Shown: positions 33,962-43,485 of the stretch, one piece after another | Layout: every line of letters starts with the position of its first letter | Numbering within the stretch: the stretch's first letter is position 1 | Assembly (NCBI RefSeq): GCF_020443565.1 | Contig: NZ_JAIZZN010000006.1 | Coordinates: 115,377-179,376, forward strand | Length of the DNA stretch: 64,000 bases | Source: Clostridium sp. CS001 | GTDB taxonomy: Bacteria; Bacillota; Clostridia; Clostridiales; Clostridiaceae | Direction of reading: 5' to 3' | Notes under the pieces: generated by a model | Told to the model about the DNA's origin: nothing | Database searches by the model: none | What the model saw: the letters and a program-made list of their open reading frames with translations, nothing else | Translations under genes and position numbers: made by a program

Positions 33962-35635
33962 CTATTGAAAACCTATTGCCACAGCTACAAACATTACAAG
34001 TGAAGATAGCACAAACAATACACCTTGGAATTTAATCTGGAATTTTGCCCATTTACCCCAATCCAATCTTGCAACACCTAGTACAGCCATTAAGCATCCT
34101 GAAGTTGGAACAATTAGATTTGTAAATCCATCCCCCAATTGGAAAGCTAGTACTGCAACTTGTTTGCTTATACCTACAATATCTGCAAGTGGTGCCATAA
34201 GTGGCATTGTTATAGCCGCTTGTCCTGATCCAGATACAACAAAGAAGTTAAATATGGATTGGAACATATACATAAACCATGCATTCAAGCCTGAAGAAAG
34301 CCCGCTAAGTGCAGTACCCATTCCATGAAGTAAAGTATTTAGAACAGAGTTATTTACTGGTGACGAATCTCCAAGTACTAAAACAATCCCCTGTGCCATA
34401 CCAACTACTATTGCAGCTCCGACTAAGTCTTTTGCTCCTTCTCTAAAGGAAATTGAAATATCATTTATGTTCATATTGTTAAGCTTAAATATTACACCAA
34501 TGATACCTGAAGCAAGTCCCATAGCAAAGAATATTGTTGCAATCTCTGGAATATAGTATTCATATTTTATAACACCATATACAACCCAGACCATACCCAA
34601 CACTATTGTAAGAAGTACTAATTTATGTCCAATTGTAAATTTGATCTCCTTTATGTCCTTTTCTTTAAAATCTTTTCTATAGAATTCATCTGATTCATAT
34701 GCAACTGATAATAGTGGATTCTTTCTAATCTTTTTAGCATAAAACCAAGTATATAATATACCTACTGCTGTGAACCCCACCCATAAAAATATTCTAAATC
34801 CTGCACCTGATAAAATAGGTATACCAGCAATTCCTTGTGCAATTGCAACACTAAATGGATTCATCCAGGAAGTTGCAAAGCCTATTTGTGTGGCACAATA
34901 AGTAATCATAATACCAACTATTGCATCATATCCCATGGCTATTACCAGAGGTACAATAATCATAGCAAATGGAATTGATTCTTCCCCCATGCCAAACACA
35001 GCACCTCCTAATGAGAACAATATGAATAGTACGGGGATAAGTATAACCTCTCTCCCTTTACTTTTGCTTATCATTGAAAGAATACCCGATTCTACTGCAC
35101 CAGTTTTTAAGATTATTCCAAAAGCACCACCTACAACTAATATGAATGCAATAACCCCTACTGCACTTCCCCACTTGTCACCTTTTACAATACCTTCAAA
35201 TACATAGTTAAGGAATCCAACATCCCCACCACTTGCAAATAGTTTAATCCCTTTTCTTTCTCCCGAAGATACAAACTTTCCATATTCCTGAACTACCTTA
35301 AAAGATAACTTAGTATCTTCTTTTACTTCTAAAGCCTTTGCCTTACTCTTTTTTATTTCCCCTAATGGTTCTTCTTTACCTTCTTCAAGTAATAATGTTT
35401 TTTCACCCGTAGCATCAATAATATAATTTTTACTATTTACCTGAAAAGAAGCTTTTTGGCCATCTGCAACTTCTACAATTTTTTTCTCGTTAGCATTGTA
35501 AGCTTTGTAGTTAACTTCAAACCTGCCTAAAGGCATAATATAAGTTACTAATGCCGCTAATAAAACAACAAAAAATATAATTACATAGGTATCCGGCATT
35601 TCAAAAGACCATTTTTTCTTTTTGTTTTGTACCAT
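33962..35635 (-). CDS. YfcC/DcuC-family membrane transporter
   Basis: A 557-residue permease with about 12 transmembrane helices and a soluble insertion of about 100 residues after the first helix (residues 37-140). Landmarks are FILVVGGAFGIILKTGAVESG, FSLGGAVFGMGEESIPF, QIGFATSWMNPFSVAIAQGIAG and SGQAAITMPLMAPLAD, the pattern of the YfcC/ArcD-like group of C4-dicarboxylate carriers. The substrate is probably an amino acid, peptide or dicarboxylate; coupling to iadA favours aspartyl compounds. ATG 35635 follows TAAGGGGGAATTAA. Expression should depend on sigma-54 (promoter at 35672-35688) and the activator encoded upstream. Confidence 0.82.
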   Translation of the reverse strand: MVQNKKKKWSFEMPDTYVIIFFVVLLAALVTYIMPLGRFEVNYKAYNANEKKIVEVADGQKASFQVNSKNYIIDATGEKTLLLEEGKEEPLGEIKKSKAKALEVKEDTKLSFKVVQEYGKFVSSGERKGIKLFASGGDVGFLNYVFEGIVKGDKWGSAVGVIAFILVVGGAFGIILKTGAVESGILSMISKSKGREVILIPVLFILFSLGGAVFGMGEESIPFAMIIVPLVIAMGYDAIVGIMITYCATQIGFATSWMNPFSVAIAQGIAGIPILSGAGFRIFLWVGFTAVGILYTWFYAKKIRKNPLLSVAYESDEFYRKDFKEKDIKEIKFTIGHKLVLLTIVLGMVWVVYGVIKYEYYIPEIATIFFAMGLASGIIGVIFKLNNMNINDISISFREGAKDLVGAAIVVGMAQGIVLVLGDSSPVNNSVLNTLLHGMGTALSGLSSGLNAWFMYMFQSIFNFFVVSGSGQAAITMPLMAPLADIVGISKQVAVLAFQLGDGFTNLIVPTSGCLMAVLGVARLDWGKWAKFQIKFQGVLFVLSSLVMFVAVAIGFQ

Positions 35636-35671
35636 TTTAATTCCCCCTTATAATTTATATATTTTTATAAT

Positions 35672-35688
35672 AGCAATTTATATGCCAA
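35672..35688 (-). promoter_or_regulatory. Sigma-54 (-24/-12) promoter
   Basis: The minus strand reads TTGGCATATAAATTGCT, with GG and GC spaced exactly as in the RpoN consensus and 13 or more positions matched. Transcription would begin about 12 bases past the GC, roughly 25 bases before the permease ATG. A sigma-54 activator gene lies directly upstream in the same direction. Confidence 0.85.
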
Positions 35689-35766
35689 TTTATAATTTCA
35701 TTAAATTTAGCTAATTCCCTAAACAAACTTATTAAAATCAGAATCTTCTTTAAATATTAAAAATAA

Positions 35767-35808
35767 ATGGTGACCATTAAACACCCGTAGGATGCTAATG
35801 GTCACCAT
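35767..35808. terminator. Hairpin terminator after the sigma-54 activator gene
   Basis: ATGGTGACCATTA (35767-35779) and TAATGGTCACCAT (35796-35808) form a perfect 13-bp inverted repeat. On the minus strand it is followed by TTATTTTTAA, so it should end the activator transcript just before the sigma-54 promoter. The inner sequence TGGTGACCA is itself nearly palindromic, so an activator binding site is a second possibility. Confidence 0.7.
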
Positions 35809-35872
35809 CTATTAAATCATTACTTTAAATCATCACCTATATAGCCGCTTATAATCTTCCCTGATGCAAATA

Positions 35873-37963
35873 TTATATTTTGTTTAATTCTTGTAATGCT
35901 ATTTTTTTACCTAAGTCAGTTAAGCATGTACCTATTTTACCTTTCCCTTTTACAATTAGGCCCATTCTTTCTAACCTATCTAATCTAGTTCTTACCATTG
36001 CTTCACTCATATCAAGATTATTATTTTTACTTTCTTCAGAAATAATCTTTCTTCCTATAATTATGTTTTCATTATTGGATTTATATACTTGCATTAGTAT
36101 ATATGTAAGCTCCCTATCTAAATAATCAATAGTTAAACAGGAATTTCCATCAATCTTGTATCTACTATCAACTTCTGTATTACATGAGTTTAATGTATCA
36201 GTTTTAATATCATAATTTTGAAAGAAATTTATATCTGGTAGTTCATTTACTGTTATAGTATTACTATCTCTAATAGCAAGCATATAGTTTATTGTATTTC
36301 TAAGTTCGCGAACATTTCCGTACCAGTCATGGCTTTTTAATATTTCAATTACTTTACTATGAATTTTAATATCTTCTCTGCTTTCCATATTTATAAAGCA
36401 TTTTATTAGCGGTTCTATATCCTCTTTTCGATCACGCAGGGCAGGAATCTTTAAGTATCCTATTTTAAATCTGTAATACAAATCCTTTCTAAACTGTCCG
36501 TCTTCTATCATCTTAAATAGATTTCTGTTAGTAGCTGCTATGACATTAACATTTACAGGGATTATAGCATTACCACCAATTCTCATAACTTCTTTCTCTT
36601 GAAGTACTCGAAGTAGCCTCGCTTGAACCTTTAATGAAATATCACCTATTTCATCTAAAAAAATAGTCCCCCCATTTGCCTGCTCAAACAACCCAATTTT
36701 CCCACCTTTTCTTGCACCTGTAAATGCCCCCTCTTCATATCCAAACAATTCACTTTCAATAAGCTCATCAGGTAGGGAACTAAAATTTACAGCTAGAAAT
36801 GGTTCTTTGCTTCTTCTAGAGCTTTTGTGTAGTGCACTAGCAAAAAGCTCTTTACCCGTCCCGTTCTCTCCTTCAATTAATATAGTTAAATCTGTCTTTG
36901 CTAATTTTCCTGCAATATCTTTTATCTTTTGCATTCTTAAATTGTTAGTTATAATATCATCAAAGGAATACTTTGCAACTAAGCCTTTTATTATGAGATT
37001 CTTTTCTTTGTTATCGTTTATTCTATGCTGGTATTTCTTAAATACTGCTACTGTATAATCATTATCATCCATTTGAAATTTATTAATAGATAAATCTACG
37101 CCCTCTAAATTAAACTTCTTTTCACCAAATTCTGTATTATCCATAAGGTATTCTAAAAGTTTTTTATTATAAATCACATCTTTAAGTCTTTTACCTACTA
37201 AGTTATTGTTATTTATTTTTAAACTGCATTTTAAATCTTCATTTAATACATTTATTATCCCATTTTTATCATATACAATTAGCCCTTCTTGTATCCCATC
37301 AATTACATTGTTAAGATGTGAATTCATCTTAATAATTTTATTATTATATTTACCTAATTTTTTTGCAATGTTAATTATTTTAAAAAGATAATTTTGAGAA
37401 AATACACATGATTTTTCTTCTAGTAAATCCAGTTTAACCAAAATTTTTATTATTGTAGTGGAATCCATTATTCTTGGTCCTATATCATAAACTCTTTCTA
37501 TAAAAGAAGGAATTTTATCTATCTCACCAGGAGTTATAGCTATTTTTATTCTTTCATTAATTGATGTGATTCCAGGGTAATATGGTATACATTTGATGTG
37601 ATCAATACCCAATTCTTTAAATATATCGATAATTTCGCAGGTAGTTTCTTTCACGTCATTTACAAAGAGCACTTCTGTATTTTCCGGTATTAAAATTATT
37701 TCATCTATGCAATCATAGCTTATAGTTCTCTTTGCTGTAATGATATCACATTTAGTATTTAACAAATTCTTTTCGATTAACTCTTGCCTAACAATTTCTC
37801 CTGAAATAATTATTAAATCATTTTCGATTATCTCATTTATTTCTTCCCCATCATCTGTGGCATAGCTTTTTACACATTTAATATCTATGTATTCCGCAAG
37901 TTGTTTTAATAATGCTAACCTGGTATATTCAGATCCTGCAACTAAACTTATGCCTTTAACCAT
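35873..37963 (-). CDS. Sigma-54-dependent transcriptional activator
   Basis: A 696-residue enhancer-binding protein. The N-terminal part (1-190) is a receiver-like sensor of unknown ligand resembling the PrpR-type N-domain; a PAS domain follows (about 215-320), then the AAA+ domain with Walker A GENGTGKE, the sigma-54 contact loop GAFTGA, GGTIFLDEIGD and RDLYYRFKIG. Instead of the usual Fis helix the C-terminus is a winged-helix segment (MVRTRLDRLERMGLIVKGKGKIG). It should activate the adjacent -24/-12 promoter of the permease-iadA genes. ATG 37963 has an ideal AGGAGG site; the open frame reaches 38002 without one. Confidence 0.87.
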   Translation of the reverse strand: MVKGISLVAGSEYTRLALLKQLAEYIDIKCVKSYATDDGEEINEIIENDLIIISGEIVRQELIEKNLLNTKCDIITAKRTISYDCIDEIILIPENTEVLFVNDVKETTCEIIDIFKELGIDHIKCIPYYPGITSINERIKIAITPGEIDKIPSFIERVYDIGPRIMDSTTIIKILVKLDLLEEKSCVFSQNYLFKIINIAKKLGKYNNKIIKMNSHLNNVIDGIQEGLIVYDKNGIINVLNEDLKCSLKINNNNLVGKRLKDVIYNKKLLEYLMDNTEFGEKKFNLEGVDLSINKFQMDDNDYTVAVFKKYQHRINDNKEKNLIIKGLVAKYSFDDIITNNLRMQKIKDIAGKLAKTDLTILIEGENGTGKELFASALHKSSRRSKEPFLAVNFSSLPDELIESELFGYEEGAFTGARKGGKIGLFEQANGGTIFLDEIGDISLKVQARLLRVLQEKEVMRIGGNAIIPVNVNVIAATNRNLFKMIEDGQFRKDLYYRFKIGYLKIPALRDRKEDIEPLIKCFINMESREDIKIHSKVIEILKSHDWYGNVRELRNTINYMLAIRDSNTITVNELPDINFFQNYDIKTDTLNSCNTEVDSRYKIDGNSCLTIDYLDRELTYILMQVYKSNNENIIIGRKIISEESKNNNLDMSEAMVRTRLDRLERMGLIVKGKGKIGTCLTDLGKKIALQELNKI

Positions 37964-38175
37964 ATGTTTCCTCCTAAAATATACTAAACAATATAACATC
38001 ACGCATTCGCGTTCTGCTTCCCAATTCTAACCTATTATAAAATTATAACATAGTCATCTTATATATTATATTCTAAAAGCACAGAAGCTTCAGAATTCTT
38101 ACTTTAGGGTGGTATGATAGAACTATTTTTTCCGCTTTTGATTTTACATTATTAAGTTTATAAGAAGAATAAAAA

Positions 38176-38199
38176 ATAGAAGTACCTAAGCACTTCTAT
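38176..38199. terminator. Terminator after the BCCT transporter gene
   Basis: ATAGAAGT (38176-38183) and ACTTCTAT (38192-38199) form an 8-bp stem followed by TTTTT on the minus strand. Confidence 0.75.
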
Positions 38200-38276
38200 C
38201 TTTTATTCATCTAGATTATCATCAAAATATTCAGTAAATTTAAATTCTAATGTAACCCCCGGGTTAAACGATTACC

Positions 38277-39803
38277 TTAAGATACAATATCTTCACTTTT
38301 TAAAGCTTTCCATAGAGCTATGCATGCAAATATCATTACAAAGATAAATGGGAATGCTGCTGCTACTGAGATAGTTTGAAGTGCTTTTAATCCTCCAGCA
38401 AGTAACAAAGAAGCTGCTAGCAGCGCTTGAACTACTCCCCATATTATTTTCTTTTTATTTGATGGGTTTAAGTCTCCACCAGATGTAAGCATACCTAAAA
38501 CAAAGGTAGCAGAGTTAGCTGATGTTATAAAGAATGTTCCCAGCAAAAATACTGCAATAAATGATAATATTGATCCTAGTTTGTATTTAGCCATAATAAC
38601 AAAGAATGCTGTTTCAGGAGCAGCTGCAATTTGCTTTAAAGCATCCATGCTTACAGCGCCTGTTATTCCTAAGTTAATTCCTGCTGCTCCAAATACTGCA
38701 AACCATATAAAGGATGCTAAAGATGGCGCAACAACAACCCCTAGAACGAATTCTTTTATAGTTCTACCCTTAGATATTCTTGCTATAAAGGTTCCTACAA
38801 ATGGTGCCCACGCAATCCACCATGCCCAGTAGAATATTCTCCATCCATTAAGCCAAGAATTGTCTCCGAATGCACTAATTGATAAACTATCTTGTAATAT
38901 ATTATTCAAATATAATCCCATACCGTCCGTAAGTGTATTTATTATTTTTAGCGTTGGCCCTACTAAAAATGCAAGAACTAATAGTCCAAATGCCAAATAT
39001 AAATTTACGTCAGAAATTAACTTTATACCTTTGTCAATTCCACTAACTGCTGTCCATATATAAATTATAGAGATTATTATGATTATAGCGATCTGCACAG
39101 TTTGAGTTTCTGGAATATTAAATAGATATTTAAGTCCACTGTTTATTTGCATAGTTCCAAGTCCTAGTGATGTAGCTACACCTGCCACTGTAGCAAATAC
39201 TGCAAGAACATCTATTGTTTTACCTATTGGTCCTTTTACACCCTTTTCTCCTATAAGTGGCTCAAATATACTACTTATAAGACCAGGTTTATTTTTTCTA
39301 AATTGAAAATATGCTAGAGAAAGACCTATGATTGCATAATTTGCCCAAGGATGGAATCCCCAATGCATAAATGAGGCTTTCATTGCAAATCTGGCTGCCT
39401 CCTCAGTTCCTGGAGTTATACCTGGTGGTGCAATAAAATGTGATATTGGTTCTGCTACTCCCCAAAATACGAGTCCTATACCCATGCCTGCTCCAAACAA
39501 CATTGCAAACCAAGATTTAGTACTATATTCTGGCCTAGAATCATCTGCTCCGAGCCTAATGTTTCCATATTTACTAAATGCCAAGGCCAAAGAAAACACA
39601 ACAAATATAACCATAGATATAAGATATGACCATCCAAAGTTTTCTGTTAAAAATTTAAGTAATCCATTAGAAAAATCAGAAAAGTTGTCTTTTGCAAGTA
39701 TTGCCCAAATAACTATAATAAAAGTTATAGCTAAAGATATATAATAGACATCTTTACCTTTTTCTTCTATATTTATATTTGCATTTTTACTATCTTTCTT
39801 CAC
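38277..39803 (-). CDS. BCCT-family betaine/choline/carnitine transporter
   Basis: A 508-residue protein with 12 transmembrane helices and BCCT landmarks: MLFGAGMGIGLVFWGVAEPI, HWGFHPWANYAIIGL, and the tryptophan-rich WRIFYWAWWIAWAPFVG followed by RISKGRTI. Members take up quaternary ammonium compounds with Na+ or H+. The gene directly follows a betaine-reductase-type grdI-grdH pair, so glycine betaine is the likely substrate, supplying the reductase with electron acceptor. GTG 39803 follows GGGGGGAAATTT. A hairpin at 39854-39886 separates it from grdH. Confidence 0.9.
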   Translation of the reverse strand: MKKDSKNANINIEEKGKDVYYISLAITFIIVIWAILAKDNFSDFSNGLLKFLTENFGWSYLISMVIFVVFSLALAFSKYGNIRLGADDSRPEYSTKSWFAMLFGAGMGIGLVFWGVAEPISHFIAPPGITPGTEEAARFAMKASFMHWGFHPWANYAIIGLSLAYFQFRKNKPGLISSIFEPLIGEKGVKGPIGKTIDVLAVFATVAGVATSLGLGTMQINSGLKYLFNIPETQTVQIAIIIIISIIYIWTAVSGIDKGIKLISDVNLYLAFGLLVLAFLVGPTLKIINTLTDGMGLYLNNILQDSLSISAFGDNSWLNGWRIFYWAWWIAWAPFVGTFIARISKGRTIKEFVLGVVVAPSLASFIWFAVFGAAGINLGITGAVSMDALKQIAAAPETAFFVIMAKYKLGSILSFIAVFLLGTFFITSANSATFVLGMLTSGGDLNPSNKKKIIWGVVQALLAASLLLAGGLKALQTISVAAAFPFIFVMIFACIALWKALKSEDIVS

Positions 39804-39853
39804 AAATTTCCCCCCTATTTAGTATTTTTAGTGTAAGACAAAAATTATTAAAC

Positions 39854-39886
39854 AATAAGTCTCACTTTTTTACAATGAGACTTATT
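39854..39886. terminator. Hairpin between grdH and the BCCT gene
   Basis: AATAAGTCTCA (39854-39864) and TGAGACTTATT (39876-39886) form a perfect 11-bp stem. The minus-strand tail GTTTAATAATTTTTG is only moderately T-rich, so it may be a partial terminator that lowers transporter expression relative to the reductase. Confidence 0.6.
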
Positions 39887-39896
39887 TGATTAAATT

Positions 39897-41207
39897 TTAA
39901 ATTTTTACCTTAAACACTGTTTGCTCTTCAATATCTGTAGCAAGAGAATCTAATGCTACCCCTACTCTGTGATAACGTAATTTCCATTGCTCTATCTTAC
40001 TAGTACCTGGATGTCCTAATGGATAAGGTATTGATATAGTAGGAACTATTCTATTTGAACCAACAGTTGTTGCCACTGGTACTAAGTTACACATTTGAAC
40101 AATAGGGAAGCCTTCTCTTTCAAATTCTTTTACCATCGTTGCACCGCAACGAGTACAAGTTCCTCATGTTGAAACCATTATAATTGCATCTACTTTTGCT
40201 TCTCTCAAATAAGGAATAATCTCTTTAGCCATTCTAGCTGCTTCAGCTTGTGTGGTTCCTGTTCCTACAGTTGAGTAAAAATACTCATGTAGTTTTCCGA
40301 TTTTACCTTCTTTTTCATGAGCTCTAAGTGCGTCTATAGGAACTATTACATCTGGGTCTGCATCTGCTGCTGCAGGGTCAAATCCAGCGTGAATTGTCTT
40401 GTAAACTCCACCGAGTAAGTCGTCCACACCTTCAATATTGTATCTGCCCCATCTTGTTGCAGATGCAGATTGAATTCTGTCTGGGTTATCTATTGGAACT
40501 ATACCACCTGTATTAACAACTGCAATATTTGCTGTGCTTAAATCTTTTAGAGCAGCTGCAATAGGAACTCTATCAAGTTTTGGAATTGGAAGTTCTGTTT
40601 CAAATGCTTCCCCATTTAACTTTTTAACTAGCATTTCTACAACTCTTTCTGATGCTGGTTTTTTGTCGTCTCTCCAAACCTGATGTCTAATTCCTCTTGC
40701 ATAATACCCTTCAGCATCTGCTCCTAATAATTCTTCTCCTTTTAAAAGCTTGTTTCCTAAGCTAGCCATAGCTTTTATATCATCTCTCATCTTTGCAGCG
40801 CTATGTCCACCCTTTAATACATACATATCCTTTTTAAACATTTCCACACCAGGATTTTCTATATGCATTGAAGTTATAACTGGTACATTAAATCTTTCTT
40901 TTACTGCCTTACATATAGTTCCACAAGCAACACCATATCTTCCTGCTTGAAATGCTGGTCCTGCAAAGAATATATCAAATTCTTTACCCTCTAAAAATCC
41001 AATAATAGACTTAACTGCTTCTTCAGTGTTTGAACCCATGAAATTATCGCCACATATAATAGTATGCGTAACCTCTGCATCTGCTTGTTTATCAAGCTCC
41101 ATAGCAGGTCCAACTAAACCTTCCTTTATTACAGGAGCAAAATCTGCTTTTTCTTCTCCTCCAATTTGACCAAAAAATTGATTTGTGTACATAATAGCTT
41201 TTTTCAT
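39897..41207 (-). CDS. grdH: Betaine/glycine reductase component B, selenocysteine subunit (GrdH/GrdB/GrdF family)
   Basis: A 436-residue selenoprotein. The frame runs from ATG 41207 (GGGGGTG before it) to a UGA at 40164-40166 and continues without a break to 39897. Reading UGA as selenocysteine gives Sec348 in the motif UGTCTRCG, the known redox motif of the reductase B subunits, and a total length equal to the family's. A compact SECIS-like hairpin follows the UGA. The subunit binds the substrate amine, cleaves its C-N bond and passes the carboxymethyl group to selenoprotein A (not in the window). Betaine is the most likely substrate because a BCCT transporter gene follows; sarcosine or glycine cannot be excluded. 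Confidence 0.9.
40137..40166 (-). promoter_or_regulatory. UGA selenocysteine codon with SECIS hairpin
   Basis: The UGA (40164-40166) is followed after 12 bases by CGUUGC-GGU-GCAACG (40137-40151), a perfect six-pair stem with a GGU loop. Position and GU in the apical loop agree with bacterial SECIS elements such as that of E. coli fdhF, where the upper hairpin starts 11 bases after UGA. It should bind SelB and recode the stop. Confidence 0.85.
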
Positions 41208-41221
41208 TTTATTGCACCCCC

Positions 41222-42547
41222 TTAAAATTCTCTCATTGTTTTAGTTGACCAACCTATTACCTGATCTCCGCAGAACATGGCATTGTTCTCCATAATAATT
41301 GAACCGTCAGCTCTTACAGAAGGTCCTATTATTTCGTCATTTGCCCATCCTCCAGACATACCATCTCTTGCTAGCGCTTCAAGTTCTCCTAAAACAGTTT
41401 CCATTGCTGGCAGTTCAACAAGTTCGGATACATTTCCACAAGATACTAATGCATCTAATTTTACATCTAATGTTACTAATGGCTGTGATTGTCCATCTCT
41501 TCCTGTACACTCATTAGTTATTCCTACGGTTTTTACCCCTGCATCCTCTAATGCAACTATACACGCAACGAAATCAGCATCAGGATTTCCGTATCCTTCT
41601 TCTGCAACTATGGCACCATCAGCTCCTAAAGATTTTGCTATTTGAGCTACAAATAATGCTGATCTATTCTTTTGCTCAAGAGCAACGTTAAGATTTGACA
41701 TTATAACTCCTAAAAAGTTAATAGTTTTTCCATGTTCCTTATATAATCTTTTTATTGTAGGGCAATTTTGAAAATCATAAGTAGCCCACTTTGATGAACA
41801 AGGCATAAAGCTTCCTGATACCAATGCTCCATCAAGTATTTCATTTGGATGCATATAGGTTGGTACCATGTGGTTTGCATCCCATCCATATACTAAATCA
41901 TTATATCCATCCTCTTCCATTTGTGATTGAGGTTGCATTACATATACCATAGATGGAAGGCTTTGAACTTCTGCAGATCTTTTTGTAATAGCACCTAATT
42001 CATAAGTTTCTATGTCTTCAGGCTCCATGTCCTTTACACATAATGCTATGAATTCCGCTAACTTGTGTCCTGCTCCTCTTAATGCCTTGTTTTTCTTTTG
42101 TTGTGTACGTTTTTCAAAATCTTCATCTGTGTCAGCCACAAGAACTATATTTCTAAGCTGTGAGTAGTAAGTATAGTCAGCGCCTTTTCCACCCATATCA
42201 ATAAGTCCATCTTGGAATCCGCCCCAATGCTTTCCAACTACAATTAAGCTACATTCTTTTAAAGCATGAGTTCTTCCGTTACCTGCTTGTCCTAGTTCTC
42301 CAGTATATCCTGGAAAAAGTGCATCACCGTTCACTTTAACTCTAGGCTCTATAGCTTCCTTTACAGGACATAACCTAATCATATCACCAGGGTTTGCAAT
42401 GTACAAATCTGCCTCTGTAATATGCTCATCTTGCATAACAAAGTCTAATGCCTCTTTTTTATTAATTGTTAAAATACCATTAAGATAAGATGCCTTTTCT
42501 CCGAAAACTATTTCTTTAACATAAAAGTTTCCTATTTCTAATTTCAT
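41222..42547 (-). CDS. grdI: Betaine/glycine reductase component B, proprotein subunit (GrdI/GrdE family)
   Basis: A 441-residue proprotein of the GrdE/GrdG/GrdI family, with GELGQAGNGRTHALK, VVGKHWGGFQDGLIDM and IVAEEGYGNPDADF as recognisable blocks. In the glycine enzyme the proprotein splits between Asn and Cys to give two subunits, the new N-terminus carrying a carbonyl group. Here an Asn-Cys pair lies at 261-262 (DFQNCPTIKR), a good candidate for that site. It forms component B with GrdH. ATG 42547 has AGGAG eight bases upstream; the open GTG at 42556 overlaps the ribosome site. It is the first gene of the grdI-grdH-transporter operon. Confidence 0.9.
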   Translation of the reverse strand: MKLEIGNFYVKEIVFGEKASYLNGILTINKKEALDFVMQDEHITEADLYIANPGDMIRLCPVKEAIEPRVKVNGDALFPGYTGELGQAGNGRTHALKECSLIVVGKHWGGFQDGLIDMGGKGADYTYYSQLRNIVLVADTDEDFEKRTQQKKNKALRGAGHKLAEFIALCVKDMEPEDIETYELGAITKRSAEVQSLPSMVYVMQPQSQMEEDGYNDLVYGWDANHMVPTYMHPNEILDGALVSGSFMPCSSKWATYDFQNCPTIKRLYKEHGKTINFLGVIMSNLNVALEQKNRSALFVAQIAKSLGADGAIVAEEGYGNPDADFVACIVALEDAGVKTVGITNECTGRDGQSQPLVTLDVKLDALVSCGNVSELVELPAMETVLGELEALARDGMSGGWANDEIIGPSVRADGSIIMENNAMFCGDQVIGWSTKTMREF

Positions 42548-42684
42548 ACTTGACACTCCTTTCTAAACTCGTACTATTTTTGGGCTTTATAGAAGATGTA
42601 TGCATATATCTTCTAAATTGTAATGGATTTCAATTTTAAAACCTTTAAATCTGTTGGAACATTCCATTGATATTATATTAACAC

Positions 42685-42711
42685 AAACATGATTATAAAG
42701 TAAACATGTTT
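42685..42711. promoter_or_regulatory. Candidate TetR operator between grdI and the regulator gene
   Basis: AAACATG (42685-42691) and the palindrome AAACATGTTT (42702-42711) form a 27-bp imperfect inverted repeat in which about 10 of 13 arm positions match. It lies within a TATAAT-like region in front of the leftward grdI gene and 115 bases before the divergent TetR gene, the usual place for an autoregulated TetR operator. Confidence 0.5.
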
Positions 42712-42825
42712 ATAGCCTAAATATTCTAAATCTTTGTATTTATTTATTTATCTTTACTTTATGTTATAATGTTTAAGGTAAATTATATTTAATAGATTAT
42801 TAAATTTATAGGATTGGTGATTTTA

Positions 42826-43485
42826 TTGGACAATAAAGAAATACAAAAAAGACGAATGATGGGATACTTCCTTACAGCCACAAACACTATAATTGATGAA
42901 GAAGGTATTTCCGCAGTTACTATAAGAAAAGTTGCTAGTATAGCTGGCTTTAATATTGCTACAGTTTATAATTATTTTGAAAATCTTAACCATCTTATTT
43001 TCTTTGCTTCCCTAAAATATTTAAAAGACTATGCAGAAGATTTGCCTAAATATACTATGAACTCGGAAAATTCACTTGAAAACTATCTTAATGTATGGAA
43101 ATGTTTTAGTTACCACTCATACTTAAGACCTGAAATATACAATATTATTTTCTTTAGTAGCTTTTCTCATACCACTGTCAACTCTTCAATAAAGACCTAT
43201 TATTCAATCTTCCCTGAAGAAATAGGAGAAGAAACTAAAAAATTTTTACCTATGCTATTTGAAGATAATATTCATTTACGAGACTATACTCTTTTAAAGG
43301 CTGCTGCAGCTGAAGGTTTCTTTAGGGAGGAAGACCTACATGAAATTAATGAAATGAATATACTTATTTATAATGGAATGTTATCTAGAATATTAAGCGG
43401 TAAAAATGATTATACTGTTGACGTTGCTGTAAAAAAAACTTTAACATATATTGAAAGAACCCTTAGCTCTTATAGAATTGATTAG
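42826..43485 (+). CDS. TetR family transcriptional regulator
   Basis: A 219-residue regulator with an N-terminal helix-turn-helix of TetR type (GISAVTIRKVASIAGFNIAT, then VYNYFENLNHLIFFA) and a helical ligand domain of unknown specificity. TTG 42826 is preceded by GGTGATTTTA and is preferred over the in-frame TTG at 42814. It is divergent from the grdI-grdH-BCCT operon with a palindrome in the shared gap, so it probably controls betaine reduction, perhaps in response to the substrate. A half palindromic repeat overlaps its stop codon. Confidence 0.82.
   Translation: MDNKEIQKRRMMGYFLTATNTIIDEEGISAVTIRKVASIAGFNIATVYNYFENLNHLIFFASLKYLKDYAEDLPKYTMNSENSLENYLNVWKCFSYHSYLRPEIYNIIFFSSFSHTTVNSSIKTYYSIFPEEIGEETKKFLPMLFEDNIHLRDYTLLKAAAAEGFFREEDLHEINEMNILIYNGMLSRILSGKNDYTVDVAVKKTLTYIERTLSSYRID

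Noticed and set aside
40164..40166. UGA splitting grdH as a frameshift or pseudogene
   Set aside because: The UGA falls exactly at the family selenocysteine position, a SECIS hairpin follows, and the joined protein has the normal length, so it is recoding and not decay.
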